Shown: positions 50,684-58,900 of the stretch, in pieces
How the letters are laid out: each line of letters opens with the position of its first letter
Position numbering within the stretch: the stretch's first letter is position 1
Assembly (NCBI GenBank): GCA_965247125.1
Contig: CBDFGO010000003.1
Coordinates: forward strand, 1,364,001 to 1,428,000
DNA length: 64,000 nt
Direction: 5' to 3'
From: CALBJU01 sp965247125
GTDB lineage: Bacteria > Bacteroidota > Rhodothermia > Rhodothermales > UBA10348
The notes under the pieces: model-generated
Seen by the model: the letters and a program-made list of their open reading frames with translations, nothing else
Told to the model about the DNA's origin: nothing
Database searches by the model: none
Program-made: the position numbers and the translations under genes

Positions 50684-52540
50684 ATGGGATCGCGCTTTTT
50701 GTTGATACTGATGTTGATTACGCTCTGCACGCCGCTTGCCAGTCGGGGGCAAAGTGTCGAGAGCTCTCAAGTCGGGCGTTTTCAATTGGCGGAATCCTTT
50801 CTTCGAGCGGCCCAATTTGAACGCGCCATCGGGCTTCTTGAAGGCCTTTTTGATGAAAGTCCGGAAACTCACGTCTTTTACGAGCGACTAAGGGAAGCGT
50901 ATGAAAACGTCAAACGATACGATGCCGCAATCGCTCTGGTAGAGGCCAAAATTCAGTCCGAAACAGCTTCTACCTCATACATAGCGGAAAAAGCACGTCT
51001 ACTCTTTTTAAAAGGGGACGAAGCGAGCGCCAAGATCTCCTGGCAGGACGCGATAGACTCCAATCCAGGATCCCCAAGCGTTTATTTATTGGTGTATCGG
51101 TCTCTGATGCAGATACGCCTATTCGATTTTGCCATCGAAATACTCGAGCAGGGGCGCGAGAAACTGGACAATACGGCCCTTTTCCAGACCGATCTGGCGC
51201 AGCTCTACAGTCTGACCTCACAGCATGGTCAAGCAGTTGGGCAGTACCTGGAACTGTTGAAAATCAATCAGAATCAGCTGAATTATGTCAAGACCCAACT
51301 GGGGCAGTTCTTGATCAACGACCAGGCGATTGCCGAAAGTGTTGAGGTCGCTGAGGAAGGCGTGGCAAATGAGCCGCTGAATAGATCGTACCGCGAACTG
51401 CTAGCCTGGCTTTATATCGAAGCCGGACGATTTCGGGATGCGTTCATTGTCTATCAGGCTGTCGACAGGTTGGAGCGTGAAGAGGGCCGAATGTTGTTCT
51501 CCTTTGCTCAGGTGGCGGCCGACGGAGGTGCCTACGACGTAGCTCTTGAAGCGTTTGACGAAGTTCTTCGACGATATCCCGAAGCTGCGTCAGCCCCGGA
51601 TGCTATGCGAGGTCTCGGATTAATGCAGGAAATGTGGGCCAGGGCGCTAGGTGAACGGGTCTTTGATATCTCGGGAATCCGTTCACCCCGAAATCACTAC
51701 GACGAAGCTCTTGATACGTATCAACGATTTCTAATCGAGTATCCTCAGCACGCGTATTTCCCCGATGTCCTCCAGCGGATCGGTGTTCTGCACCAGGACA
51801 TATTTTTCGACTTTGTTTCGGCCGCATCCGTGTTGACGGAGGTAATTGCCAGGTATCCCGGTACTCAGGCCGCCTATCAGGCAGAATACGATCTTGGTCG
51901 CCTGGCTGTCACGCAAAATCGGCTTGAGGACGCCCGGATTCGATTCAGCAGACTGCTGACGCGCCTCCGCACTGGTGACCTGGCTGAGCTGGCCCGATAT
52001 GAGTTGGCCATGCTACACTTTTATCAGGGAGATTTTGTGGCAGCCGAGGGATACACGGCGGCGATGCAGGAAAATACCTCGACGGACGTGGCCAACGATG
52101 CCATTGCCATGAAGGTGCTCCTTATAGAGAGCATGGGACCAGATTCGCTCAACACACCATTAAGGCGATTTGCCAGGATCAAGCTGCTTACCAGACAGCG
52201 GAACTGGGAAATAGCCATGCATCAACTGGAAGATCTGCTCAATGAGTTCGGAAGTCATTCACTGGCTGACGACATGCTATTTGAGAAGGCCGGGTTACAG
52301 GCCATGACCGGCGATGTAACCGGGGCAATTCAGGTTTATCTGGAGCTTCCGCTTGTCCATCCTACCAGTTTTTTTGGCGCCAGGAGCCTGTTTCAGGCTG
52401 CAAGGCTTCAAGCAGATCAACTTGACGACAAAGAGTTGGCCATCAGAACTTATGAACGCATACTACTGGAGTATCCAGGGTCTCTGCTCACTTCCGATAC
52501 TCGGAATGCAATCAGAGTCTTGCGCGGAGATGAGGTATAA
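50684..52540 (+). CDS. Exported tetratricopeptide-repeat protein
   Basis: From the ATG at 50684 the 618-residue protein has a signal peptide (S-R-F-L-L-I-L-M-L, cleavage near S-R-G-Q). Many TPR-like helical pairs follow, for example F-L-R-A-A-Q-F-E-R-A-I-G-L-L-E-G and Y-P-G-T-Q-A-A-Y-Q-A-E-Y-D-L-G-R-L in the second half. It is probably a periplasmic scaffold. A TTG at 50642 would begin before the signal and overlap the divergent dxr. The next gene starts 3 bases after its stop. Function otherwise unknown. Confidence 0.82.
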   Translation: MGSRFLLILMLITLCTPLASRGQSVESSQVGRFQLAESFLRAAQFERAIGLLEGLFDESPETHVFYERLREAYENVKRYDAAIALVEAKIQSETASTSYIAEKARLLFLKGDEASAKISWQDAIDSNPGSPSVYLLVYRSLMQIRLFDFAIEILEQGREKLDNTALFQTDLAQLYSLTSQHGQAVGQYLELLKINQNQLNYVKTQLGQFLINDQAIAESVEVAEEGVANEPLNRSYRELLAWLYIEAGRFRDAFIVYQAVDRLEREEGRMLFSFAQVAADGGAYDVALEAFDEVLRRYPEAASAPDAMRGLGLMQEMWARALGERVFDISGIRSPRNHYDEALDTYQRFLIEYPQHAYFPDVLQRIGVLHQDIFFDFVSAASVLTEVIARYPGTQAAYQAEYDLGRLAVTQNRLEDARIRFSRLLTRLRTGDLAELARYELAMLHFYQGDFVAAEGYTAAMQENTSTDVANDAIAMKVLLIESMGPDSLNTPLRRFARIKLLTRQRNWEIAMHQLEDLLNEFGSHSLADDMLFEKAGLQAMTGDVTGAIQVYLELPLVHPTSFFGARSLFQAARLQADQLDDKELAIRTYERILLEYPGSLLTSDTRNAIRVLRGDEV

Positions 52541-52543
52541 AGA

Positions 52544-53815
52544 TTGAGAAATTGTAGCCACTTGCTAATCGTCAGTTTTCTTTGGATTTGCGCAAGTTCA
52601 AGCAGTGCAGCCCAGGATATTCTCGTCCCGATGGACGATAGTCAGGCCGATCACCTGAAAGCTTATGGGGTAACCTTCTGGGCTCTGGAAAGAAGTGTAG
52701 ATGTTGATTGGCTCCTGAACTATCGAGGAGGCTCGTTTCTGTTTGTTCAACAGCCGGACATTGAATCGGAGCTCAGGGTGAGGGGCGTGACGTACGAAAT
52801 TCTCTCTGGCTCGCAAACGGCCGCCGTTATCTCGAGCGTCGAAAGTGATGCGAACAACACGAGTATGGTGCGCCTCGAGAAACCACCTCGAATCGCAGTC
52901 TATGCTCCTGACCAGACTCTGCCTTGGGATGATGCCGTTCTTCTCGCCCTCACCTATGCGGAAGTGCAGTATGAGATGATCTACGACGACGATGTCCTGA
53001 GGGGCGCTCTAGAAGACTTTGACTGGGTCCATCTCCATCACGAAGATTTTACCGGCCAGTACGGTAAGTTTTTCAACTATCGAGCCACACCCTGGTATAT
53101 AGAGCAGCAGCGTCAAGCTGAAATATCCGCTCGAAACCACGGATTTCGCAAGGTCAGCGAACTAAAACTACGCGTAGTAACCATAATCAAGGAGTATGTG
53201 GCCGGCGGTGGATTCCTGTTCGCTATGTGTTCCGGAACGGACACTTTTGACATTGCGCTCGCCGCACATCGCACGGACGTAGTGCCGGCAGATTACGACG
53301 GTGATCCCATCGATCCCGACGCAATCGCCAGTCTGGATTTTTCGAATACCTTCGCGTTTACGGATTTTCGGCCAACGTTCAATGCCCGGGAGTATGAGCA
53401 CTCAAATATTGATGCAGGTGCCCCTCCCCCTCAATTGCGCAATCCAGCCGTCGATTATTTCACCCTCTTTGAATTCAGCGCCAAGTACGATCAGGTACCG
53501 ACCATGCTGACGCAGAATCATGTCCCTACGCTCAAAGGCTTCATCGGGCAAACAACCAACTTCAGAAAATCAGTCATTAAGCCCAATGTGGTCATTCTTG
53601 CAGAGGCACCGGGTCGTGATGAGGTCCGATATCTTCACGGCAGCTACGGAGAAGGTACCTTTACTTTTTACGGCGGGCATGATCCTGAGGACTACCAGCA
53701 TTTCGTGAACGATTCGCCCACAGATCTGAATCTGCACAAACATTCGCCCGGATACAGACTGATATTGAACAACATCCTTTTCCCCGCTGCCAAGAAAAAA
53801 AAGCAGAAGACCTGA
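52544..53815 (+). CDS. Exported protein with glutamine-amidotransferase-like (ThuA-like) part, function unknown
   Basis: A 423-residue protein starting at TTG with a signal peptide (about 1-23). The core reads R-I-A-V-Y-A-P-D-Q-T-L-P-W-D-D-A-V, W-V-H-L-H-H-E-D-F-T-G-Q-Y-G-K-F, a F-L-F-A-M-C-S-G-T-D-T-F-D stretch resembling a nucleophile elbow, and H-G-S-Y-G-E-G-T-F-T-F-Y-G-G-H-D-P-E-D. As I recall, proteins of this kind in Bacteroidota are often labelled asparagine synthetase B, but nothing here looks like that enzyme (no N-terminal Cys amidotransferase, no ATP-pyrophosphatase loop). A GATase1-like fold with M-C-S-G as elbow is my reading; the substrate is unknown. Confidence 0.6.
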   Translation: MRNCSHLLIVSFLWICASSSSAAQDILVPMDDSQADHLKAYGVTFWALERSVDVDWLLNYRGGSFLFVQQPDIESELRVRGVTYEILSGSQTAAVISSVESDANNTSMVRLEKPPRIAVYAPDQTLPWDDAVLLALTYAEVQYEMIYDDDVLRGALEDFDWVHLHHEDFTGQYGKFFNYRATPWYIEQQRQAEISARNHGFRKVSELKLRVVTIIKEYVAGGGFLFAMCSGTDTFDIALAAHRTDVVPADYDGDPIDPDAIASLDFSNTFAFTDFRPTFNAREYEHSNIDAGAPPPQLRNPAVDYFTLFEFSAKYDQVPTMLTQNHVPTLKGFIGQTTNFRKSVIKPNVVILAEAPGRDEVRYLHGSYGEGTFTFYGGHDPEDYQHFVNDSPTDLNLHKHSPGYRLILNNILFPAAKKKKQKT

Positions 53816-53818
53816 TCC

Positions 53819-54358
53819 ATGGAAAAACCCGGCAAAACTTCGTCTGCCTCGCACGCAATCATGAGTGAGTTGGTTCTTCCGAATGACACCAATGGACTCG
53901 GAAATCTCATGGGAGGCAGGTTGCTCCACTGGATGGACATCTGTGCTTCCATTTCCTCTCAACGACATGCTGGTTGCGTGTGCGTGACCGCTTCAGTGGA
54001 CCGGGTCGAGTTTCATTCTCCTATTTTGCAGTCAGAAATTGTTTCGATCAGGAGTCAGGTAAATCGGGCGTTTCGCACGTCGATGGAGATCGAGATAGTG
54101 GTAGATGCAGAAAATCCTCGGACGGGTCACAAACGTAGATGTAATCACGCCTTCTACACCTTTGTCGCTATCGGTCAGGATGGACGCCCGACCCCCGTGC
54201 CGGCACTCATTCCCGAGACGGATGATGAGCAAGAACGCTATGAAAAAGCAGACCGTAGGCGTCAGTTTCGTCTCTTCATGTCCGGACGGCTGGATGCGGA
54301 TGGTGTGCAGGATATGCAGGAGTTTCTCCTATCAATCAAGGATGAACAATCTTTTTAG
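53819..54358 (+). CDS. Acyl-CoA thioesterase, hotdog fold (YciA/BACH-like)
   Basis: Hydrolyses acyl-CoA to free acid and CoA in the cytoplasm. The 179-residue protein has the branch's pattern: P-N-D-T-N-G-L-G-N-L-M-G-G-R-L-L-H-W-M-D with the catalytic Asn/Asp region, then V-T-A-S-V-D-R-V-E-F-H-S-P-I, and C-N-H-A-F-Y-T-F-V-A-I. Its start comes 3 bases after the previous stop and its end overlaps the next start by 17 bases, so it belongs to the preceding transcription unit. Confidence 0.85.
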   Translation: MEKPGKTSSASHAIMSELVLPNDTNGLGNLMGGRLLHWMDICASISSQRHAGCVCVTASVDRVEFHSPILQSEIVSIRSQVNRAFRTSMEIEIVVDAENPRTGHKRRCNHAFYTFVAIGQDGRPTPVPALIPETDDEQERYEKADRRRQFRLFMSGRLDADGVQDMQEFLLSIKDEQSF

Positions 54359-54818
54359 TCGACTGGTGCTGATGTTGGCATTCGGGATTCTCTTATCTCA
54401 GCCACCGATCATGAATGCCCAGACGCTGAGAGATTCTCATCCATTCAGCGTTGGTTTGATGGCTGGACCGACGAGTGGAGTGACTGTTAAGGTTGTATTC
54501 GAATCGCCAGTGGCCGTAGATCAGGCCAGAAGCGTCGATAGTAATCTGGGTTTCAACCTGGACGATTATCTGCTTTGGTCCACTCATTTTACGGTCGGTA
54601 TCCCTGTTCCACGCTCACCGCTGACACTCTACATGGGTCCAGGGTTTTTTGCCGGATACGAGGGAAAAGCTCTATTTTGGGGCCCCGCGGTAAACGTTGG
54701 CGCTAGCTTCGTCAAGCACCGCTATGAGGTATTCTTGCAGATAATGCCCCGCGCGACATTCGTGCCCGATCTTGATGGCAAGTTTGGCGCCGCGGTCGGA
54801 TTGCGCTACATGATCTGA
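54342..54818 (+). CDS. Small outer-membrane beta-barrel-like protein
   Basis: From the ATG at 54342 the protein has 158 residues: a signal peptide (about 1-26, cleavage near M-N-A-Q) and a body of short amphipathic strands (F-S-V-G-L-M-A-G-P-T-S-G-V-T, H-F-T-V-G-I-P-V, L-Y-M-G-P-G-F-F-A-G, N-V-G-A-S-F, Y-E-V-F-L-Q-I-M-P-R) ending in a C-terminal A-V-G-L-R-Y-M-I strand. That is the form of a small (about 8-strand) outer-membrane barrel. The reading frame is open back to 54105, but that part overlaps the thioesterase gene and is not convincing. Function unknown. Confidence 0.78.
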   Translation: MNNLFSRLVLMLAFGILLSQPPIMNAQTLRDSHPFSVGLMAGPTSGVTVKVVFESPVAVDQARSVDSNLGFNLDDYLLWSTHFTVGIPVPRSPLTLYMGPGFFAGYEGKALFWGPAVNVGASFVKHRYEVFLQIMPRATFVPDLDGKFGAAVGLRYMI

Positions 54819-54898
54819 AACTGCGTCGTCGGCCGGTCGTTCTCCGAGCGATTCTCGGCATTTGTGCAGTGAGTATCGAGAGAAAAGGAGCTTAATTT

Positions 54899-55825
54899 TT
54901 GTTATACAACCGCATTCTCATAACGGGAGCCAATGGCCTGGTCGGCCAGCAGCTCGTCAGCATCATGGGCCGGATGCCTGAATACGATGTTCTGGCGACG
55001 GGCCGAGACAGGGCACCGCGATTTACGGGAGGCTCTTGCGGATACACACAACTGGATATCACCGACACTGCCGCTATCGACCAGTTGTTTCTGGATTTCA
55101 CGCCTGATGTTGTAATTAATTGCGCTGCAATGACTCAGGTAGACTTGTGTGAGACTCAGAAAGAAGAATGTTGGCAAATCAACGCTCTGGCTGTGGAGTC
55201 GATCGCCCGCGCATGCCGCTCCACTGGAGCGAGCCTGATTCAACTATCAACGGACTTTGTTTTTGACGGTGAAAAAGGCCCGTATCGTGAAAACGCGCGT
55301 CCCAACCCCATCAATTACTACGGTCGTTCCAAACTTGCTGGCGAAAACTATGCTCGAGGAGCCGGCATGGACAAGTGGGCAATCGTGAGAACAGTGCTGG
55401 TCTATGGTCTCTCCGAGAATTCACCTCGTCATAATTTTGTCACATGGCTGCGTGGCAGGTTAATCTCGGGCAATGACGTTCAGATCGTCACAGATCAGTG
55501 GAGAACACCTACCTACGCACCGGATCTTGCGGCGGGGATAGAACGAATCATTCGGTACCAGAAACAGGGTGTTTTTCATGTTTCTGGAAGGGATAATATG
55601 CCCATTTACGATTTCGCCCTGCTAGTAGCAGATGCGTTCGATACTGATTCGAAACTGATAGCACCTACCGACTCCAAGGCGTTCTCACAAACTGCCGCTC
55701 GTCCCCCTCGATCAGGATTTATTATCCTGAAAGCCGAGACTGAGCTCGGATTCAAACCGCGAGGAATCCGCAGTGCCCTGGAGGAAATGGAGAATCTCTT
55801 CGAAAAACAGACCTCGAGTGACTGA
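54899..55825 (+). CDS. RmlD-like dTDP-4-dehydrorhamnose reductase / sugar-nucleotide reductase
   Basis: Extended short-chain dehydrogenase of 308 residues: I-L-I-T-G-A-N-G-L-V-G-Q-Q at the NAD(P) site, N-C-A-A-M-T-Q-V-D-L-C-E, S-T-D-F-V-F-D-G, Y-Y-G-R-S-K-L-A-G-E with the catalytic Tyr-Lys, and P-T-Y-A-P-D-L-A. These are RmlD-family marks, so it probably makes dTDP-L-rhamnose or a related sugar. No other rml genes are near. The start is TTG at 54899 with a GGAG ribosome site about 8 bases before it. Confidence 0.8.
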   Translation: MLYNRILITGANGLVGQQLVSIMGRMPEYDVLATGRDRAPRFTGGSCGYTQLDITDTAAIDQLFLDFTPDVVINCAAMTQVDLCETQKEECWQINALAVESIARACRSTGASLIQLSTDFVFDGEKGPYRENARPNPINYYGRSKLAGENYARGAGMDKWAIVRTVLVYGLSENSPRHNFVTWLRGRLISGNDVQIVTDQWRTPTYAPDLAAGIERIIRYQKQGVFHVSGRDNMPIYDFALLVADAFDTDSKLIAPTDSKAFSQTAARPPRSGFIILKAETELGFKPRGIRSALEEMENLFEKQTSSD

Positions 55826-55945
55826 GTCACATTTTTTTCGTCTGAATGAGCCCATTTCATTCGTACCTTTTCGACCACGATTTTAGGTTTCGCGACACTC
55901 CTGCGATCTTCAGCAAGATATTCTCACTGACAGCACATCCTGGAA

Positions 55946-57223
55946 ATGCTTGATATTCAATTCATTAGAGAGCATAGCTCGCAAGTAAAAGACGCTATCC
56001 GCAATAAGAATGCCGGTGCGGAAGATCTTGTCGATCAGGTATTGCAGGCTGACGAAGAGAACCGCTCTCTGACGACTCGAATGCAGGAGACCCAATCGGC
56101 GGCCAATCAAGCTGCCCGCGACATCGGCAGGCTCATGAAGGAAGGGCTCAAGGATGAAGCAGAGTCCGCAATAAAAGAAAGTGCCAGGTTGAAGGCCACA
56201 GTAAAAGAGCTGGAAGAATCTCAACGCTTGGCTCAAAATTTACTGGATGAATTGCTTCTCGAGATTCCGAATGTGCCGCACGAATCGGTCCCTGTCGGAC
56301 ACAGTCCAGACGAAAACGTAGTTGCATTTGAATTCGGTGATGTGCCCACGTTTTCCTTCCCAATTCTTCCGCACTGGGAGCTCACAGAAAATCTTCAGCT
56401 CGTCGACTTCGACAGAGGCTCAAAGGTGGCCGGTGCAGGCTTTCCGTTCTATGTCGGATTGGGTGCAAGACTTCAACGAGCATTGATCAACTACTTTCTG
56501 GACGCAGCAGGCGCCGCCGGGTATGTAGAGGTTCAGTCTCCTCTGGTCGTAAACGCCGACTCTGCCCGCGGAACGGGTCAGTTACCAGACAAGGAAGACT
56601 TGATGTATGAAGCCGTCAGGGACGGATTGTATCTCATCCCGACGGCAGAGGTACCCGTCACCAACCTGCATCGAGACGAAATATTCTCCTCCGACGATTT
56701 GCCCATCCGATACTGCGCGTATACGCCCTGTTTCCGGCGTGAAGCGGGCTCATACGGAAAGGATGTGCGCGGACTGAACAGACTGCACCAGTTCGATAAA
56801 GTGGAGCTTGTTCATTTCGTCAGGCCCGAAAAAAGTTATGATGCCCTCGAGGAATTGCGTACACACGTCGAGAGTCTACTCCAGGAACTGAAACTGCCCT
56901 ATCGAAGGCTGTTGATGTGTACGGGTGACATGGGATTCACCCAGTCGAAAAAGTATGACCTTGAAGTCTGGAGTGCCGGTCAGGAACGGTGGCTGGAGGT
57001 GTCCTCTATTTCGAACTTCGAGACGTTTCAAGCGCGTCGAATGAAAATTCGATATCGGTCGGAAGACGGTTCCAAGGCTCAAATCTTGCACACCATTAAT
57101 GGAAGCGGGTTGGCGCTTCCCCGGATCGTCGCGGCATTGCTTGAAAACAATCAGCGCGCCGATGGGTCAATTTCAGTGCCCGACGTACTCATCCCGTATC
57201 TGGGGGCTGATTCCATCTCTTGA
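55946..57223 (+). CDS. serS: Seryl-tRNA synthetase
   Basis: Class II synthetase that charges tRNA-Ser. The N-terminal 110 residues are the long coiled-coil arm (M-L-D-I-Q-F-I-R-E-H to about 105). Motif 2 is F-R-R-E-A-G-S-Y-G-K-D-V-R-G-L-N-R-L-H-Q-F, and motif 3 is N-G-S-G-L-A-L-P-R-I-V-A-A-L-L-E-N. T-A-E-V-P-V-T-N-L is the serine-binding region. Length 425 is typical. Confidence 0.97.
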   Translation: MLDIQFIREHSSQVKDAIRNKNAGAEDLVDQVLQADEENRSLTTRMQETQSAANQAARDIGRLMKEGLKDEAESAIKESARLKATVKELEESQRLAQNLLDELLLEIPNVPHESVPVGHSPDENVVAFEFGDVPTFSFPILPHWELTENLQLVDFDRGSKVAGAGFPFYVGLGARLQRALINYFLDAAGAAGYVEVQSPLVVNADSARGTGQLPDKEDLMYEAVRDGLYLIPTAEVPVTNLHRDEIFSSDDLPIRYCAYTPCFRREAGSYGKDVRGLNRLHQFDKVELVHFVRPEKSYDALEELRTHVESLLQELKLPYRRLLMCTGDMGFTQSKKYDLEVWSAGQERWLEVSSISNFETFQARRMKIRYRSEDGSKAQILHTINGSGLALPRIVAALLENNQRADGSISVPDVLIPYLGADSIS

Positions 57224-57339
57224 TCTCAATTTCTTGAGGCTTTTGTAACACATTTGTGATACAATGCAGGGGGCGAGGTGTATAAATTGCCTTCCGTGTG
57301 GTCGATACTGTTATCGAGACGTCAATTAGTGGGACCAGT

Positions 57340-58890
57340 ATGAATACTACCGTGGCCAATCCTTTTGAGAGCAGGGTTTCTCGTTCCAGCATGAACGAGC
57401 ACACTACTCCACTTACCGTAGAAGAAGCCCGACACTTGATGTCTCGACTGGCTTTTGGTGCTTCGATTAGCACCGTCACAGACCTCGTTGGAAGTACCGC
57501 TGGTGACATCGTTGACCAGATGCTGGATGCGGCCGAAGGACCACTCCCGGCGGATCCTGAATGGCTTTCTGTTCAGCGACCGCCCCGAGGGTCATCAAAT
57601 GCCGTTTTCGACGAGTTCAATAGCAACAACAGTGTCTGGCGGAACGAGTTACGATCCAACTGGATTCTGGATATGGCCGCCAATGGTCTTCGCGGAAGGC
57701 TATCTCTTTTCTGGCATAGCCATTTTGTGACGAGCTATGTGAACTACAGGTACGCAGCGCTGGGACACAACTATCTGAAGCTGATTCAGCTGAATGCCCT
57801 GCAGAACTTCAAAACGTTTACGCATGCTATCGGCCGAGATGCGGCCATGCTCATTTACCTGGATGGGGATTCTAACACTGCTTCCGCCCCGAACGAGAAT
57901 TACGCTCGGGAATTGATGGAGCTGTTCACAATGGGTCCCTATGCAGCCAATGGCTCTCCGAATTATTCCGAAAACGATGTTCAGGAAGTGGCGAGGGCGA
58001 TGACGGGGTGGCGACTATCTGTCTCATCAACGTGGAGTTCATACTTCGTCTTCAATCGATATGACGACGGTGAGAAGACCATTTTCGGTAGAACGGGGGT
58101 GTTCAACTACAACGATGTCATCGACATCATCTTTGAAGAGCGCGGTTCTCAAATTGCTTATTTCATCGCAAAAAAACTCTACACCGAATTCATTTATCAC
58201 GAGCCCGACGAAGAATCAATTCTGGCGTTGGCTCAAACCTTTCAGGACTCAAATTTCGAGCTTCGGCCCGTCCTCCGCCAGCTGTTCACGAGCCAGAGAT
58301 TTCTGGATGCGAATTTTACCGGCTCGCGCATAAAATCACCCGTAGAGCACCTTTTGGGGCACTATGTTGAAATCGGGATAGAACCGACGATGGATCAAGC
58401 TGAGCAGATATGGCGTGGAGCATCGGGAATAGGTCAGAGCATCCTTGACCCGCCGAACGTCGCTGGATGGCCCGGTCAGAGATACTGGCTGACCACGGAT
58501 ACTCTGCCTGAGCGTTGGAGTTACTCCGATATTGTGATGAATAACGTCATCCCCCCCATATTCATGCTCGAGTTTGGAGAGGCCCTGGTGGGACAGGCCT
58601 CGACCCATCCGGCTCTGGAGGTTGCGATAGCCATGGCTGAGCACCTCTTTAAAATCCCGCTCGAGTGGGTCGAGGTGCCCAATATCAGCGAACCGTTTGA
58701 AGGTGACCTGATTGCAAATCCACTGCCCAACTGGTTGGTCGACGGGCCCGAATATCAAAGAAATCTAGCCAAATTATTTCTTGGATCGGTTCCCTGGTAT
58801 GAGTTCGTGGTCCGGTCGAACCAGGGAGCGCAATTTATGTCGGCGTACATGACTCGCCTTTCTCAGTTTCCAGAATTCCAGCTTATTTAA
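57340..58890 (+). CDS. DUF1800 domain-containing protein
   Basis: A 516-residue protein with the DUF1800 pattern: an N-terminal L-T-V-E-E-A-R-H-L-M-S-R-L-A-F-G-A, the segment L-F-W-H-S-H-F-V-T-S, N-E-N-Y-A-R-E-L-M-E-L-F-T-M-G, and P-P-N-V-A-G-W-P-G. I see no signal peptide at this start; a GTG at 57298 would add 14 residues and no signal either. The partner DUF1501 gene begins 10 bases downstream, and this pairing recurs in several phyla. The biochemical function of the pair is not established. Confidence 0.88.
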   Translation: MNTTVANPFESRVSRSSMNEHTTPLTVEEARHLMSRLAFGASISTVTDLVGSTAGDIVDQMLDAAEGPLPADPEWLSVQRPPRGSSNAVFDEFNSNNSVWRNELRSNWILDMAANGLRGRLSLFWHSHFVTSYVNYRYAALGHNYLKLIQLNALQNFKTFTHAIGRDAAMLIYLDGDSNTASAPNENYARELMELFTMGPYAANGSPNYSENDVQEVARAMTGWRLSVSSTWSSYFVFNRYDDGEKTIFGRTGVFNYNDVIDIIFEERGSQIAYFIAKKLYTEFIYHEPDEESILALAQTFQDSNFELRPVLRQLFTSQRFLDANFTGSRIKSPVEHLLGHYVEIGIEPTMDQAEQIWRGASGIGQSILDPPNVAGWPGQRYWLTTDTLPERWSYSDIVMNNVIPPIFMLEFGEALVGQASTHPALEVAIAMAEHLFKIPLEWVEVPNISEPFEGDLIANPLPNWLVDGPEYQRNLAKLFLGSVPWYEFVVRSNQGAQFMSAYMTRLSQFPEFQLI

Positions 58891-58900
58891 GGGGTCTATC

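Noticed and set aside
54105..54341. N-terminal extension of the small outer-membrane protein
   Set aside because: It overlaps the thioesterase gene in another frame and precedes a clear signal peptide starting at 54342.
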